From the NCBI GenBank assembly GCA_016872775.1, contig VGZA01000004.1, positions 100,689 through 164,688 of the forward strand: 64,000 nt of DNA. The letters are read 5' to 3'. The DNA comes from Planctomycetota bacterium (lineage in GTDB: Bacteria > Planctomycetota > Planctomycetia > Pirellulales > Pirellulaceae). Below the pieces are notes generated by a model. The model was given only the letters and a program-made list of their open reading frames with translations, was not told the DNA's origin and did no database searches. The position numbers were made by a program, and so were the translations under genes. Below are positions 11,756 through 22,100 of this stretch, one piece after another (the first letter of the stretch is position 1; the number at the start of each line of letters is the position of its first letter).

Positions 11756-12829
11756 ATGCGTTTTCCTTTAATCGTAATCGGCCATACGCTAAATCCAAAA
11801 GGGGGAATCACTTCGGCCACCCGTCGCGTCGGGATCAGCTTGGCGGTCAGCCAAGCGGTCCAGGTAGGACTCTTGGCCACCTTGTCCCTGATCGGGCACC
11901 GGCAAACAGGGCCCGGAGTCGAATCGCCTCCACCGGGTTCCCATGCTGGCTCTCCGAGCTGGGTTTGGAATTCGGACGCTGCCGATTCGGGCGTACCAAC
12001 CGAAGATCGTGCCGAAAAAAGTGCCGACATTGCGACAGGCCGTCATCCCGATCCGATGGGAGCCGCCTCCGTTGGGGTTCTTGAAGGCATGGAAGATCCC
12101 CCGACGACGCCCGTCCCTACGTCGACGATCTTTGCCTCCACCGGCAACGCGTCCGATACGTTCGGACGAATGGTCGATTCCATGGTCAGCGAAAGTTTGG
12201 GTGCGGAATTCGAGTCGCCGCGGAAATCAGCAGCCGCCCAGCGGCAGTCATTGACGCTGCAACGATCGCCCATTCACGATCGGGACCGTTGGCGGGATCC
12301 CGTGTTGGTCGATGCGCTACCAAAGTTGCCTCGCGCTATGTCACGATCGGACGCATTGTCGACGACCGTCCGAGCCGAGCAGTCCCCGCTCGCACCGGAA
12401 CACTCCGCTTCCACGGATGCCTCCAGCGCCGCTTCGAATACGGCACCTTTCGGATCCGAGCTGGCGGGCGCGGAATCGATTGCCTCGCCGCGGCGTGAAA
12501 GAAATGCCGAACCAGACTACCCGGCGGAACTGCTCGCGCGCGGGATCGAAGGCCTGGTGAAAATCCGCGTCGAAGTGTCCGCCAACGGCAAGGCGACGCG
12601 GGCGACGATCGAAAAACCCAGCGGACACCGGCAATTCGACGATGCGGCCGTCGCGGCGGTGCGCAACTGGCAGTTCGAACCCGCGCTTCGCAATGGCCGA
12701 CCGATTGCCTCGACGATCGTGGTGCCGGTGCGATTTCGCATCGAACGTCAATCGGCGATGCCGTATCGGACGATGCACCATAGCGCGTTGAACAAGTCCC
12801 GCAGGCCGATCTTCTTTCCCTCCGCGTAG
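11756..12829 (+). CDS. TonB-family protein (energy transducer-like C-terminus)
   Basis: 357 residues with one possible N-terminal membrane segment (about 27-46), a long low-complexity serine/proline/alanine-rich middle, and a TonB C-terminal domain at about 245-330: DYPAELLARGIEGLVKIRVEV, then DDAAVAAVRNWQFEPALRNGR and VVPVRFRIE. TonB couples inner-membrane proton motive force to outer-membrane receptors. The start ATG lacks an obvious ribosome site. The last 24 residues or so, after the natural domain end, are encoded in DNA that is also the antisense of the converging glycosyltransferase gene (82-base overlap), so this tail may be an accidental extension. No exbB/exbD nearby. Confidence 0.75.
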   Translation: MRFPLIVIGHTLNPKGGITSATRRVGISLAVSQAVQVGLLATLSLIGHRQTGPGVESPPPGSHAGSPSWVWNSDAADSGVPTEDRAEKSADIATGRHPDPMGAASVGVLEGMEDPPTTPVPTSTIFASTGNASDTFGRMVDSMVSESLGAEFESPRKSAAAQRQSLTLQRSPIHDRDRWRDPVLVDALPKLPRAMSRSDALSTTVRAEQSPLAPEHSASTDASSAASNTAPFGSELAGAESIASPRRERNAEPDYPAELLARGIEGLVKIRVEVSANGKATRATIEKPSGHRQFDDAAVAAVRNWQFEPALRNGRPIASTIVVPVRFRIERQSAMPYRTMHHSALNKSRRPIFFPSA

Positions 12830-13614
12830 CCACGGGCCTGGTAGCGAATCGGGACTTCGGTTATCCGCAGATTCCGCCGCGAGAGTTTTGCGGTGATTTC
12901 CGGCTCGAAACCGAATCGATTCTGCTTGAGCACGATGCCGTCGAGCGCCGAGCGGCGAAATGCCTTGTAGCACGTTTCCATGTCGGTGATCGGCAAGCCC
13001 GTGAACAGATTCGATGCCAGCGTGAGAAACTGGTTGCCCAGCCGATGCGTTAACGACTTATCCTGCGGTTCGTCTCCAAGGAATCTCGATCCGAACACGA
13101 CATCCGATGCGTTCTCCACCAGCGGCTTGACAACCGCCGGAATATCCTGGGGATCGTATTCCAGATCGGCATCCTGTACGACGATGACATCGCCGCTGGC
13201 GAGGCTGAATCCGGTTCGCAATGCGGCGCCCTTGCCCTGATTGACCGGCTTGTAAAACACAGTGAACAGGGGTGAGCTCTCCAGCGACTGCAGGATCTCG
13301 CGCGTGCCATCCGTACTGCAGTCGTCCACGATGATCACTTCCTTGGGCAGCGGCACGCCGATCACGCGGCCGATAATCGTGCGAATGGTGGCGGCCTCGT
13401 TGTAGACCGGCACGACGATCGAGAGCTTGAACCCGGCCGGTACCGGGTACGGAGTCTCTGTTACGGCAACGGGACGCTCGCACCCTAAAAGGCCGACAAG
13501 CCGATCGAGCTCATCCAGTACCGACGAGACGGTCGCGGCACAGTCGGGAGTCGCCGCCGAGTGCACGACGACAGGAATGCCAGTTGCGGTCGGGTCGCTG
13601 AGCGAAGGAATCAT
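12748..13614 (-). CDS. Family 2 glycosyltransferase (dolichyl-phosphate-mannose synthase-like)
   Basis: GT-A fold glycosyltransferase of 288 residues that would move a sugar from a nucleotide donor onto a lipid phosphate or other acceptor at the membrane. Visible motifs: LSIVVPVYNEAATI, the donor-binding VIIVDDCSTDGT, NQGKGAALRTG, the metal-binding DxD in VQDADLEYDP, and the acceptor-side GSRFLG and CYKAFRR. The start is ATG 13614, which overlaps the stop of the upstream membrane protein by 4 bases (ATGA), so the two are translationally coupled. Longer upstream reading in this frame is not coding. Its 3' end overlaps the convergent TonB-like gene. Confidence 0.9.
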   Translation of the reverse strand: MIPSLSDPTATGIPVVVHSAATPDCAATVSSVLDELDRLVGLLGCERPVAVTETPYPVPAGFKLSIVVPVYNEAATIRTIIGRVIGVPLPKEVIIVDDCSTDGTREILQSLESSPLFTVFYKPVNQGKGAALRTGFSLASGDVIVVQDADLEYDPQDIPAVVKPLVENASDVVFGSRFLGDEPQDKSLTHRLGNQFLTLASNLFTGLPITDMETCYKAFRRSALDGIVLKQNRFGFEPEITAKLSRRNLRITEVPIRYQARGYAEGKKIGLRDLFNALWCIVRYGIAD

Positions 13615-15455
13615 GGTCGAGCCTTTCGGTGGTGATGGGATTCGAGTTGGACGACATCCGCGCTGGTCGGGTGCTGTTGAAATCGGGGCAGTGCAGGCCA
13701 GGGGACGTTTCCGGTCTGGGGCCGGAAATTGATCAGGCGATGGTCGGGAGGCAGGTAGCAGTCGGACGAGGCGTCGTCGAAACGCGCGGCCGAACCCCAC
13801 AGTTCGGCAACTTGATCCTGATATAGCAGGACCCAGCGTGCCGACGACGACGCGACCGCTTGAACCGCATGGGACTTGTCCCGGTGCAGCAGCAGCAGGT
13901 CGGGGGATTGGTATTCAAGCACGCGGCAGAAATCGACCGGTGGCGAATCGGGATCACGATATCGCCCCCACGGGAAATTAGCCCCCAACTCAAAATCAAA
14001 ATGTTGATCGATGATTCTACGGGGATAGCAGGTGTCGAACCGCCCGTCAAAATGGACGTAACTTGGGTCGCGATCGGTACCGTTCTCGGCACTCAACGCC
14101 ATGATGGCGTATTGTGCCCAGTCAAAGGCCACGACCAGTTTCCCATGCAGTCGATGGTCGGCGATAAATTGTAACGCGGTAACCGGATACAGGTCGCGGC
14201 GCACGGGAAGGTGCCGGGTCTGCTCCCACAGCACCATGGCGATTGCGGCTACCGGGACGCATAACAGCGATGCGACAACCGGCTTCCATCGTCGCGGGAC
14301 AATCCGGTCGAGCGGGAGGTTCGGTTGCCCGAGCCTCCAGCAGGACAGCAAACCGTCGAGAAGCGGCGGCAGCCAGAAACTGGCCAGGATCGCCGCCAGT
14401 GCAATATGCCGCCGGTGCTCGATCGCCTGCCAGTAAACGATTGCCAGGATCACCAGTTGGGTGGCGTCGAGGGGACGTAACCTCGCGTTCCCCGCCAACC
14501 GGCATCCGGATCGCTGGCGAATGCGCGGCAAAGCGCTCACTAATGCCAGGAGTGTCAGGCCGAGCAAGATCCAGAACGGAATCCAGGCCAGGCTGGTAAT
14601 GCGCAACGCAGTTTCCGGCGGCAGCCACTCGACGATTTCCGGACGCGGATGGCGGACGCTGTCGATCAGCCATTGATGCAGGCCGGGACCGTACGGATTG
14701 AGCATAGTGGCCGCCGTAGCCGCCGCGGCCAGCAGCGCGAAACGCCGCACCAGTCCGCTTGCCGATCGGCCTCGCACCCACAACGCCTCGATCGAACGCA
14801 TTCCCAGGTACACACCATAAATCAGCAGGCCGGCCAGAAAGGCGCCATGCGTATTGGCCCAGACGAAAAACAGCGGGCAGGCCCACCAGAGATAGCGCAT
14901 GCGACGCGGTTCATACTCGGGTTCCGATCCCGATCGGATCGCGCGACTTGTCAACCACCAATGGCCGCTCCACCCTGCGAAACACCACTCCAGCAACGCG
15001 ATCAGCAGCGCAAAAAGCAGATAGGAAAAGAGCTGCGGACGCAGGTTCCAGAAGAAAACAAGATTGGCTGCCGTCAAGACAACGGTTCCCGCGGCCGTCA
15101 GGCGATTGGCCCCCCCTTGAATCGCTCGACGCAAAATCATCGTCAATAATGCCGCGCCGCACAGCACCTTCAGCATCAGCATCATGCGCGTACCGAACTG
15201 ATCGACGCCTGTCGCCAGGAAGATCTCACTGAGGATCTCGTGGTTGACCCAGGGGTGCCCCGTCGCGGTAAAGGTGTATGTCGGAGTGGCGGGGAGGCCA
15301 TCGTGGAGCATGTCGCGGCCGAATTGCACATGGCCCCACAAGTCCGGGTCGGGGATATTGTTCGAAAGTACCAAACAGCCCGCGGCGATCACGACCAGGA
15401 AAAAGAGCCGGTCCAGTGGATTGCGAGACGGTTGGGGGGTTTGCGAATTCGACAT
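13611..15455 (-). CDS. Polytopic membrane protein of unknown function
   Basis: 614 residues with about 9-11 hydrophobic segments, beginning with LFFLVVIAAGCLVLSN, followed by DPDLWGHVQFGRD and HPWVNHEILSEIF, a conserved pattern of large planctomycete membrane proteins that resemble lipid-linked glycosyltransferases of the PMT/ArnT kind in topology. The C-terminal third is soluble (FDGRFDTCYPRR, LLLHRDKSHA). The start is taken as ATG 15455 with ggaag 6 bases upstream, giving a short cytoplasmic N-terminus before the first helix; the frame is open much further but the extra part is proline/arginine-rich non-coding translation. Coupled by ATGA to the GT2 gene, so a joint role in glycolipid or glycoprotein sugar transfer is plausible but inferred. 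Confidence 0.78.
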   Translation of the reverse strand: MSNSQTPQPSRNPLDRLFFLVVIAAGCLVLSNNIPDPDLWGHVQFGRDMLHDGLPATPTYTFTATGHPWVNHEILSEIFLATGVDQFGTRMMLMLKVLCGAALLTMILRRAIQGGANRLTAAGTVVLTAANLVFFWNLRPQLFSYLLFALLIALLEWCFAGWSGHWWLTSRAIRSGSEPEYEPRRMRYLWWACPLFFVWANTHGAFLAGLLIYGVYLGMRSIEALWVRGRSASGLVRRFALLAAAATAATMLNPYGPGLHQWLIDSVRHPRPEIVEWLPPETALRITSLAWIPFWILLGLTLLALVSALPRIRQRSGCRLAGNARLRPLDATQLVILAIVYWQAIEHRRHIALAAILASFWLPPLLDGLLSCWRLGQPNLPLDRIVPRRWKPVVASLLCVPVAAIAMVLWEQTRHLPVRRDLYPVTALQFIADHRLHGKLVVAFDWAQYAIMALSAENGTDRDPSYVHFDGRFDTCYPRRIIDQHFDFELGANFPWGRYRDPDSPPVDFCRVLEYQSPDLLLLHRDKSHAVQAVASSSARWVLLYQDQVAELWGSAARFDDASSDCYLPPDHRLINFRPQTGNVPWPALPRFQQHPTSADVVQLESHHHRKARP

Positions 15456-15787
15456 GGCGACTTCCGCAACGCGCAGGCGGGCCTGGCAGGCAGGTTGGCA
15501 ACAGGGCGGGATTGATTCGTCGGCAAGTTCGATTACCGGGCGCGGCCGAAATGCCGGACAGGCGCTCGGAAAACGATCGTGGACTCTGGGGAAATATAGG
15601 TCACTCCCATCGCTCGGCACCCAACACTCCGTCGCTATATTCGTTATAGTTGGCCCTGGGCGTCGCACCGGACGGACCGACCGATCCGAAGCCGTCCCCG
15701 TGCATGGTGGAGGCTCCGGCGAACCAGCCATCGATCGATCAGGAACTCGACATAGATACTCGACATAGAAAAAGGTGACAGCACCCC
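15456..15787. other. Divergent intergenic region with a direct repeat
   Basis: 332 bases between the divergently read membrane-protein and MoxR genes. No gene is supported. It contains an AT-rich patch around 15636-15650 (ctatat, ttatagt) that could hold -10 boxes in either direction, though no convincing -35 was found, and a 12-base direct repeat close to the MoxR start, listed separately. Confidence 0.4.
15745..15769 (+). repeat. 12-base direct repeat before the MoxR gene
   Basis: actcgacataga occurs at 15745-15756 and again at 15758-15769 (period 13), ending 18 bases before the ATG of the MoxR-like gene. Spacing of little more than one helical turn is compatible with an operator bound by a dimeric regulator, but it may simply be a tandem duplication in the leader. 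Confidence 0.45.
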
Positions 15788-16804
15788 ATGACAGGCCACG
15801 GGAAACACGAACTCCAGAATGTGCAGATCGGTGGAGTGCGTCTGATGCTGGGCGGATTCCACGAGGCTCCGGGCGAGTGGATCGGCCAGCAGGAGATCCT
15901 CCAGCAGCTTCTGGCGTGCTGGCTGGTCGTCGACAAGAACGACCTGCCGCTGGCCCCGCGGATCGTCGGGACTCCAGGGATCGGCAAGACGGCCTTGGCG
16001 ATGGCTGCGGCCCGGAAACGCCGCCAGGAACTTTATATCTATCAGTGCACGGCCGATACGCGCCCGGAAGACCTGCTGGTGACGCCGGTACTCGCGGAGA
16101 GCGGTCGGATTGCCTACCACGCATCGCCGCTGGTGACCGCCATGATTCGCGGCGGCATCTGTATCCTGGACGAAGGCAATCGCATGAACGAAAAATCGTG
16201 GGCCAGCCTCGCGCCGCTGCTGGACCACCGCCGCTACGTCGAGTCGATCGTCGCCGGGATCACGATCCCGGCCCACGCCGATTTTCGTTGCTGCGTGACG
16301 ATGAATCAGGACGAATCGACCTACGAAATTCCCGACTACATTCTCAGCCGCCTGCAACCAACATTGCCGCTGGGCTTCCCGAACCGGCAAGACGAAATGG
16401 CGATCCTGAAATACCACCTGCCGTTCGCGGAGTCGGACATGCTGGCGATGACGGTCGATTTCCTGCAGCACGCCCACGAGTTGAAGCTCGATTTTTCCCC
16501 GCGCGACGGGCTGAACCTGCTGCGCTACGCGATGAAGCGGTTAGCGCAGCATCCCCAGCATCCGCTGTCGAAGGATCAAACGTGGCACGAAGCGCTGCAG
16601 CGATGCCTCGGCGACGACGCGCTTGATCTCGAAGCGCTGGCGGAGCGTCGCAAACGGTCGCTGGGAGGTGACGCAGTACCTCTGGGTCTGGGCGACTTTT
16701 TCTTTCAGCCCGACGATCCTCTGCACCCGGATCGCGACGACGACGACCAACATTCGGACGAGGAGGACGACGACGGCGGCGAGGGTGAAAGGGACGACGA
16801 CTGA
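15788..16804 (+). CDS. MoxR-like AAA+ ATPase with acidic tail
   Basis: AAA+ ATPase of the MoxR/AAA_5 type (338 residues), a class that remodels or activates partner proteins, often with VWA-domain partners. Walker A is GTPGIGKTA near residue 60, Walker B is [12 protein letters not shown] near 125, sensor 1 lies in [11 protein letters not shown], and the arginine-finger region is [15 protein letters not shown]. The C-terminal 35 residues are almost all Asp/Glu with a few His/Pro/Gly. The next gene starts 10 bases after this stop and is not a VWA protein, which is unusual for MoxR loci. The leader carries a 12-base direct repeat. Cytoplasmic; biological role unknown. Confidence 0.87.
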   Translation: MTGHGKHELQNVQIGGVRLMLGGFHEAPGEWIGQQEILQQLLACWLVVDKNDLPLAPRIVGTPGIGKTALAMAAARKRRQELYIYQCTADTRPEDLLVTPVLAESGRIAYHASPLVTAMIRGGICILDEGNRMNEKSWASLAPLLDHRRYVESIVAGITIPAHADFRCCVTMNQDESTYEIPDYILSRLQPTLPLGFPNRQDEMAILKYHLPFAESDMLAMTVDFLQHAHELKLDFSPRDGLNLLRYAMKRLAQHPQHPLSKDQTWHEALQRCLGDDALDLEALAERRKRSLGGDAVPLGLGDFFFQPDDPLHPDRDDDDQHSDEEDDDGGEGERDDD

Positions 16805-16814
16805 CGAGGCGAGT

Positions 16815-18689
16815 ATGGCTGGGGACCTGGATCGCGTCTTCGCATTAGGATCGCGCATCCGCATCATCCCGATTATTCATGGCAGCGCGGACTGCGCGGT
16901 CGAAGTGCGCCGCCGACTGCTTGCCCGGCGATTCGACTGCCTGGCCGTGCCGTTGCCGCCATCGTTCCAGTCGTCCGTCGAAGCGGCGATCGACTTTCTG
17001 CCGTCGCCCTGCATGGTGACGCAGCGCGCGACCGGGTACGTGCTCGGGGACGCGCCGGCCACGTTGAGTTACGTACCGATCGACCCCTGCCAAGGCGTTA
17101 TCGCGGCGCTGCGATTGGCGCTCCAGGAACGGGTCCGGCGCGCGTTCATCGATCTGGAAACCGATCGGTTCCAGCCGGTTTCGCGGACGTTGCCCGATCC
17201 GTATGCGTTGAAGCAGGCGCCGTTGGAGCGATTCGCCGCCGCGGTGCTCCCGTCCCTGGGCCCGCTGCCCGCCGGCCAGCCGCAGAATCGGGTCGAATGG
17301 ATGGCCCAACGGCTGCGCGAGCTGGAACGGCGCTACGAGTCGATCGTCCTGGTCTGTTCGCTGACCGACTGGCCCTGGATTGTGAATGCGTATCTGGACC
17401 AGAACGCGCCAACCGCCGAGCCGGATGAAGTCGAGCCGGATGAAGTCGAGGATGTGCAGGCCTGGCGCGTTGATCCGGAGTCGCTGCTGTTCCTGCTCGG
17501 CGAACTCCCATTCGTTACCGCATTGCACGAACGGGCACGCGCGGAACTCGACAGTGACGAAAACCTGACCGTGGATGGCATCAAGGAGTTGCTGATCGCG
17601 GCGCGGACTGCGTACAACGCCGACTTGAAGGACCGAGCTCGAAAAATTCCGCCGCTGCTGCTTTCACAGCTGTTGAATTATGTGCGCAACCTCACGCTCC
17701 TGGAACGCCGCTTGACCCCAGACCTTTACACGCTGGTGACAGCGGCAAAGCAGACGGCCGGCGACCAGTACGCCTTGCACCTTGCCGAAACTGCGGCAAC
17801 CTATCCGATCTCGAACCCGGAGCCACCGCCACTTCCGGTCGTGAAGGTCGGCATCAACAAAGGGCGGCTCAACGATGGAGAACTGGTCAAACTCGTCAGC
17901 CGGCTGCCCGGTCCGCCGGTGCAATGGCGCAGCTGCAAACTCAGCCGGCGTCCCCCTTTTGCCGATCGGATCCGCTGGCGCATGGCCTGGAATCCTTTTT
18001 CGCAATGCAGTTGGCCACCGGAGGACGAGCAGATTGAACAGTTTCGTGCGCACCTGTTCGAACGTGCGCGCCAGGTGATCGGCGCCGACCTGGTTCGGAC
18101 CGAGAAATTCACGACGAGCGTCCGGGATGGAATCGATATTCGAGAGACGATGCGGCACTGGCACGACGGTGAAATCCACGTGAGGATCTTGCCGCGCAGC
18201 CAGGGGCGTCTCGACTGCGCCGTGATGCTGTTCGACTCGCCCGCCGAACCGCAGAAGTATCCCTGGCGCACGACCTGGTTCGCCGAACACAAGGAGGAGT
18301 CGACACTGGCGTTTTTCGCCAGTGATTACCGTCGCGAGCCGGTCGGGCCGGGAATCTGCCTGGCGACCTACGGCGGCGCGATGTTCTTGTTTCCTCCGCT
18401 GCCGATTCCCGACATCTGGACCGACCCGCGCCTCGACTTTACCGAAACGTTGGAGGAACGATTGATCGCCGCTGCTTGCCTGCACAGCGCCTGCCGACAG
18501 ATCGCCTTGCTGAGCACCGCGGCGCCCGGCGCCGGTTGGCGCCGGCTGGCCAGGAAATTCCGCAAAACACTGGTCCATGTTTCGCTGTCAAATTTCAGCG
18601 ATGCGACGATCCAGCAGCTGCGAATGGTGCATGTACTTAATGGTCGCGAGATCCGCAGCTTCGCCGCGCATTTCATTCGCAAATCGTAA
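16815..18689 (+). CDS. Unknown 624-residue protein partnered with MoxR ATPase
   Basis: No family recognised with certainty. The start ATG 16815 lies 10 bases after the MoxR stop, so the two are co-transcribed. The first 130 residues alternate predicted strands and helices: IIPIIHGSADCAVEVRRRL, DCLAVPLPPSF, then VPIDPCQGVIAAL and RRAFIDLE. This layout (HG near the start, a P-rich turn, a FIDL strand after a helix) resembles DUF5682-type proteins, which are also found beside MoxR genes; that link is inference from memory, not a search. A 15-base tandem repeat (17418-17447) encodes EPDEV twice. No membrane segment or signal peptide. The C-terminal half has conserved-looking aromatic and cysteine segments but no motif I can name. 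Confidence 0.72.
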   Translation: MAGDLDRVFALGSRIRIIPIIHGSADCAVEVRRRLLARRFDCLAVPLPPSFQSSVEAAIDFLPSPCMVTQRATGYVLGDAPATLSYVPIDPCQGVIAALRLALQERVRRAFIDLETDRFQPVSRTLPDPYALKQAPLERFAAAVLPSLGPLPAGQPQNRVEWMAQRLRELERRYESIVLVCSLTDWPWIVNAYLDQNAPTAEPDEVEPDEVEDVQAWRVDPESLLFLLGELPFVTALHERARAELDSDENLTVDGIKELLIAARTAYNADLKDRARKIPPLLLSQLLNYVRNLTLLERRLTPDLYTLVTAAKQTAGDQYALHLAETAATYPISNPEPPPLPVVKVGINKGRLNDGELVKLVSRLPGPPVQWRSCKLSRRPPFADRIRWRMAWNPFSQCSWPPEDEQIEQFRAHLFERARQVIGADLVRTEKFTTSVRDGIDIRETMRHWHDGEIHVRILPRSQGRLDCAVMLFDSPAEPQKYPWRTTWFAEHKEESTLAFFASDYRREPVGPGICLATYGGAMFLFPPLPIPDIWTDPRLDFTETLEERLIAAACLHSACRQIALLSTAAPGAGWRRLARKFRKTLVHVSLSNFSDATIQQLRMVHVLNGREIRSFAAHFIRKS

Positions 18690-18727
18690 GCGATCGGAAG
18701 GCGGGGGGTCAAATTCCGGAAAAAACC

Positions 18728-18736
18728 TGTTATGAT
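18728..18736 (+). promoter_or_regulatory. Candidate extended -10 promoter for the TerB-like gene
   Basis: tgttatgat: TATGAT with a TGn extension, 45 bases before the TerB-like start, in the 91-base gap after the 624-residue gene. No good -35 box at the right distance, as expected for an extended -10 promoter. Prediction only. Confidence 0.35.
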
Positions 18737-18780
18737 CTAACCCGTTGATCCGGCGATTCCGCCGCTGTGGGAGTTGAGGC

Positions 18781-19152
18781 ATGAATCAATTGAAGAAATT
18801 CGAAAATCTGCTGGTAATGGCGATGGCCGACGGCGGAATTTCCGAACGAGAAATCAAGTTCTTGTCCGAACGTTGCGAACGGTGGGGACTCAGCGACAGC
18901 CAGTTTGCCGAAGCGATGCAGTTCGCCTTGAACAATCCGGGGCAACTGGAGATTCCCCAGCGCCGTTCGGAACGGATCGAAATGCTGCAGGACCTGATTC
19001 GCACGATGGCCGCTGACGGTCAGCTTTCGGAAGTCGAGAAGCGAGTGTTCGCCACCGCTGCAGCGGTGATGGAAATCTCGTCCGAGGACGTCAACCGATT
19101 GATCGACGATTTGCTGCTCAAGGCCGAGCGCCAGCGCGAACCGCAAAAATGA
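18781..19152 (+). CDS. TerB-like (tellurite-resistance fold) protein
   Basis: 123-residue all-helical acidic protein of the TerB/DjlA-N fold. The hallmark doubled pattern is visible: NLLVMAMADGGISEREIKFL and, 60 residues later, LIRTMAADGQLSEVEKRVF, each with the (A/M)ADG acidic turn that binds metal in the family. TerB domains are found with MoxR-type ATPases and stress systems. The stop overlaps the start of the following giant cytochrome gene by 4 bases (ATGA), so the two are translationally coupled. ggag lies upstream of the ATG at suitable spacing. Membrane association or metal sensing are possible roles but not shown. Confidence 0.8.
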   Translation: MNQLKKFENLLVMAMADGGISEREIKFLSERCERWGLSDSQFAEAMQFALNNPGQLEIPQRRSERIEMLQDLIRTMAADGQLSEVEKRVFATAAAVMEISSEDVNRLIDDLLLKAERQREPQK

Positions 19153-22100
19153 CGATCCAACGCGGACCGACTGCCCGGGCTCGCCTTGCCACGGCTTTCT
19201 CCGCCTTGGCTCGCCCTGGCGCGGTTCGCTGGCCTGGAATGCTTCCGGCGGATCGGGGCGGATCGAAAGTACGCTTCGCCGTGGGGCGATTCAGCCTGCT
19301 GGCCGCCAGCCTTCTATGGTCGTTTGGCTTCGGTTCCAGTTCGGCCCAGGACGACATGGATGAGTCGCAAGCGACGCGTCGCCTTCCTGGCTTGCTGGCC
19401 ACCGTGACGTTCGATGCGGGGGAAGTCTCCACGCAAATCGTCGATCGCATCGACACGCGCGTCCTGGCCGGCCCCTGGAATGCCGCCAATACCGACAGAA
19501 ATCGCGCGAAGGTTCCACGCTCCATCCGCTGGCGCGGTTACCTGCATCCGCCGCATGCCGGCAAGTTCCGGATCGGAGTGGCCGCGTCCGGTTCGGTGAT
19601 GCTGCGCCTCGCGGGCGAAGGTCTACTGCGGCAGACGTCGCAGGACCTGTCCTGGATGACGACGGAATTACGGGAACTCGATTACGCCCCCCATGAATTC
19701 GAACTTGAATATCTGCCGCGGGATCAAACGCAACTGACGGTCTACTGGGAATGTTCGGAGTTCCGTTGGGAACCGCTGTCCTCGGCGGCACTCTTGCACG
19801 CGCCATTGGCCCCAACGCCCTCGTCGGATATCGTTCGCGGCTATCAGTTGGCCAAGGCACTGCGCTGCCGCGCCTGCCATGGCGGGTTCCCGAACGATCG
19901 TAGCGAACTCGCGAACGATCGACCTCACGAAACTCCCTCCGCCCTATCCGCAGATGCCGCCGCCCCGACCTTGGTAAATGTCGCGTCCAGGCTGCGTCGT
20001 GAATGGCTCGTGACGTGGCTGACGGAAGGAAACAGCAGCGCCGGCTACCGCGCGCCGAACTCCGAAACCCGCCCCCCTCCCGCCTCGCCTGATCCCACAC
20101 CAGTCCCTGCGCGCAAAATGCCCCGCTTCGCACTCGACCGCGCTCAAGCCGAATCGTTGGCCGCTTACCTGTGGACGCCCGCGAATCGTCCAGCGGATCG
20201 GTCCGACCGACCCGGCGCGAACGAGCCAACGAAGGCCACCGGAATCGAATCCAACGGTGATGCCGAGCGCGGCCAGAGATTGTTCCTGTCGCTTGGGTGC
20301 CTGGCCTGCCATTCCTGGAATCGGATCGGCAAGGACGGCTGGTTCGGCGGCGGCGACCTCTCCCGTGTCGCGCGGAAACGTCCCGCCTCTTTCTTCGAAC
20401 GCTGGCTGCGCGATCCGGGCAGCCTGATCGCCAATCACCGAATGCCCCGCTTTCCGTTGCGGGGGAGTGAGGCGGCCGATCTGGCCGCGTTTCTGCAGCG
20501 CCAAGATTCGGATTCCGATTCGTCGTCAGGTCCGCCCGTCCGGTCGGACGCCGTTCAAGAAGATGCAACGCACGACAACGATACCTTGCGCGAACAAGGG
20601 CGGCAGTTGTTCAAGTCCCTGCGATGTAACGCCTGTCACGAAACTGCGACGGAACACGGCGCGGATCTCGGTAAGGAACTGCATGCCGGCTCCTCTTGGA
20701 ACATTGCCTGTACCTCCCCCGTTCCTTCATCGCCACGAAGACCCTCGTTCGACCTGAATCGCGACGATCGCCAGGCGATCCAGACTTACTTTGCCTCGGC
20801 AGCGGCGGAGGCTGCTCGCTTGCTGCCGAGTGGCGAAGAACTGATCCTCCAGAACAACTGCCTCGGATGCCACGAACGGGATTCGCACCGGGGATTGGCC
20901 CCCGCCTTGAATCACGCGGCCCGTGAATTCTCCGAGCTTGGAGATCGCGTCTCGGCGATGACGCCGCCCAGCTTAACAGGTGTGGGCGCCAAACTGACCG
21001 ACAACGAATTGCGGCGGGCAATATTACGCGACGGAGCCGACCGTCGGACCTACCTCGACGTCCGGATGCCCGTCTACCCGCGATCGGAAACGTTGGCTGC
21101 CGTTGTTGGCCAGCACTGGCGCGAACTCGATCGCACGCCGGAAGAAATCTCCGGACAGAAAATTCCCAGCCCGTTATCGACGATCGAACTTCCGGCGTCC
21201 GCCGCGCAGGCGGGCGCGAAGCTGGTGACGGCCGACGGGTTTGGCTGCACCAGTTGTCACCAGATCGGAAATTACCTTCCGACAAAGGCTCCCGTAAATG
21301 CCCGCGGTCCGAGTTTGTCTGGGATCGGCAGCCGCATCCGTCGCGAATGGTTCGAACGATTGCTGCGCAACCCGCTCAGAGTATTGCCAGGCGTCGAGAT
21401 GCCGAGTGTCCGGATTCCCGTGGCAGGCGTTTTGGACGATCGCCTGGATACGCAGATCGCCGCGCTCTGGCAGATCTTGAATACGCCGGGGTTCGAGCCG
21501 CCCGATCCGCAACCGGTTCAAATCCTGGCACGCTCGGGCATCCAGGAACGCCACGAATCGGCCGTGGTGCTCAGCGACGTGATTCGCGCCGATGGAAAAA
21601 CCGTCACACACGGTTTGCTGCTGGCGCTTCCGAATCGTCACAATTTCTTGTTCGACCTGCGCGGAGCGCGACTCGCCCGCTGGTCAATTGGCGACGCGGC
21701 GCGGCAGCGAACGCAGGGCAAATCCTGGTTCTGGGAAGCCTGGGGCGATAACCGGCTGGCGCGGGAAGGGGAATTCGAACCATCGTCGCTTTTGACGATC
21801 GACGGCTGGCAACCCGTCGCGTACCCTCTGGGCCTGGCGGCTTTGGAGGAATGGTCACATTCGGGCCCGGATGGCGCGGGAGTATCCGTGACCTGGCGGC
21901 AGCAGTTCCGCGCACCGGACGGAACCATTCGGCAGTTTCGCCTGCATGCCGAGTGGCGCCCTATGCCGGGCGCGCTTTGGGCGATGGGATCCGCATGGAC
22001 ACTCCATCTCCGTTCGATCGACGACACGGACCAAGCGCTGAGCATGCTGACGCCCGATCATCTCGCCGCGGAGTTACGGCCGTTTCTGAAATCATGGCAA

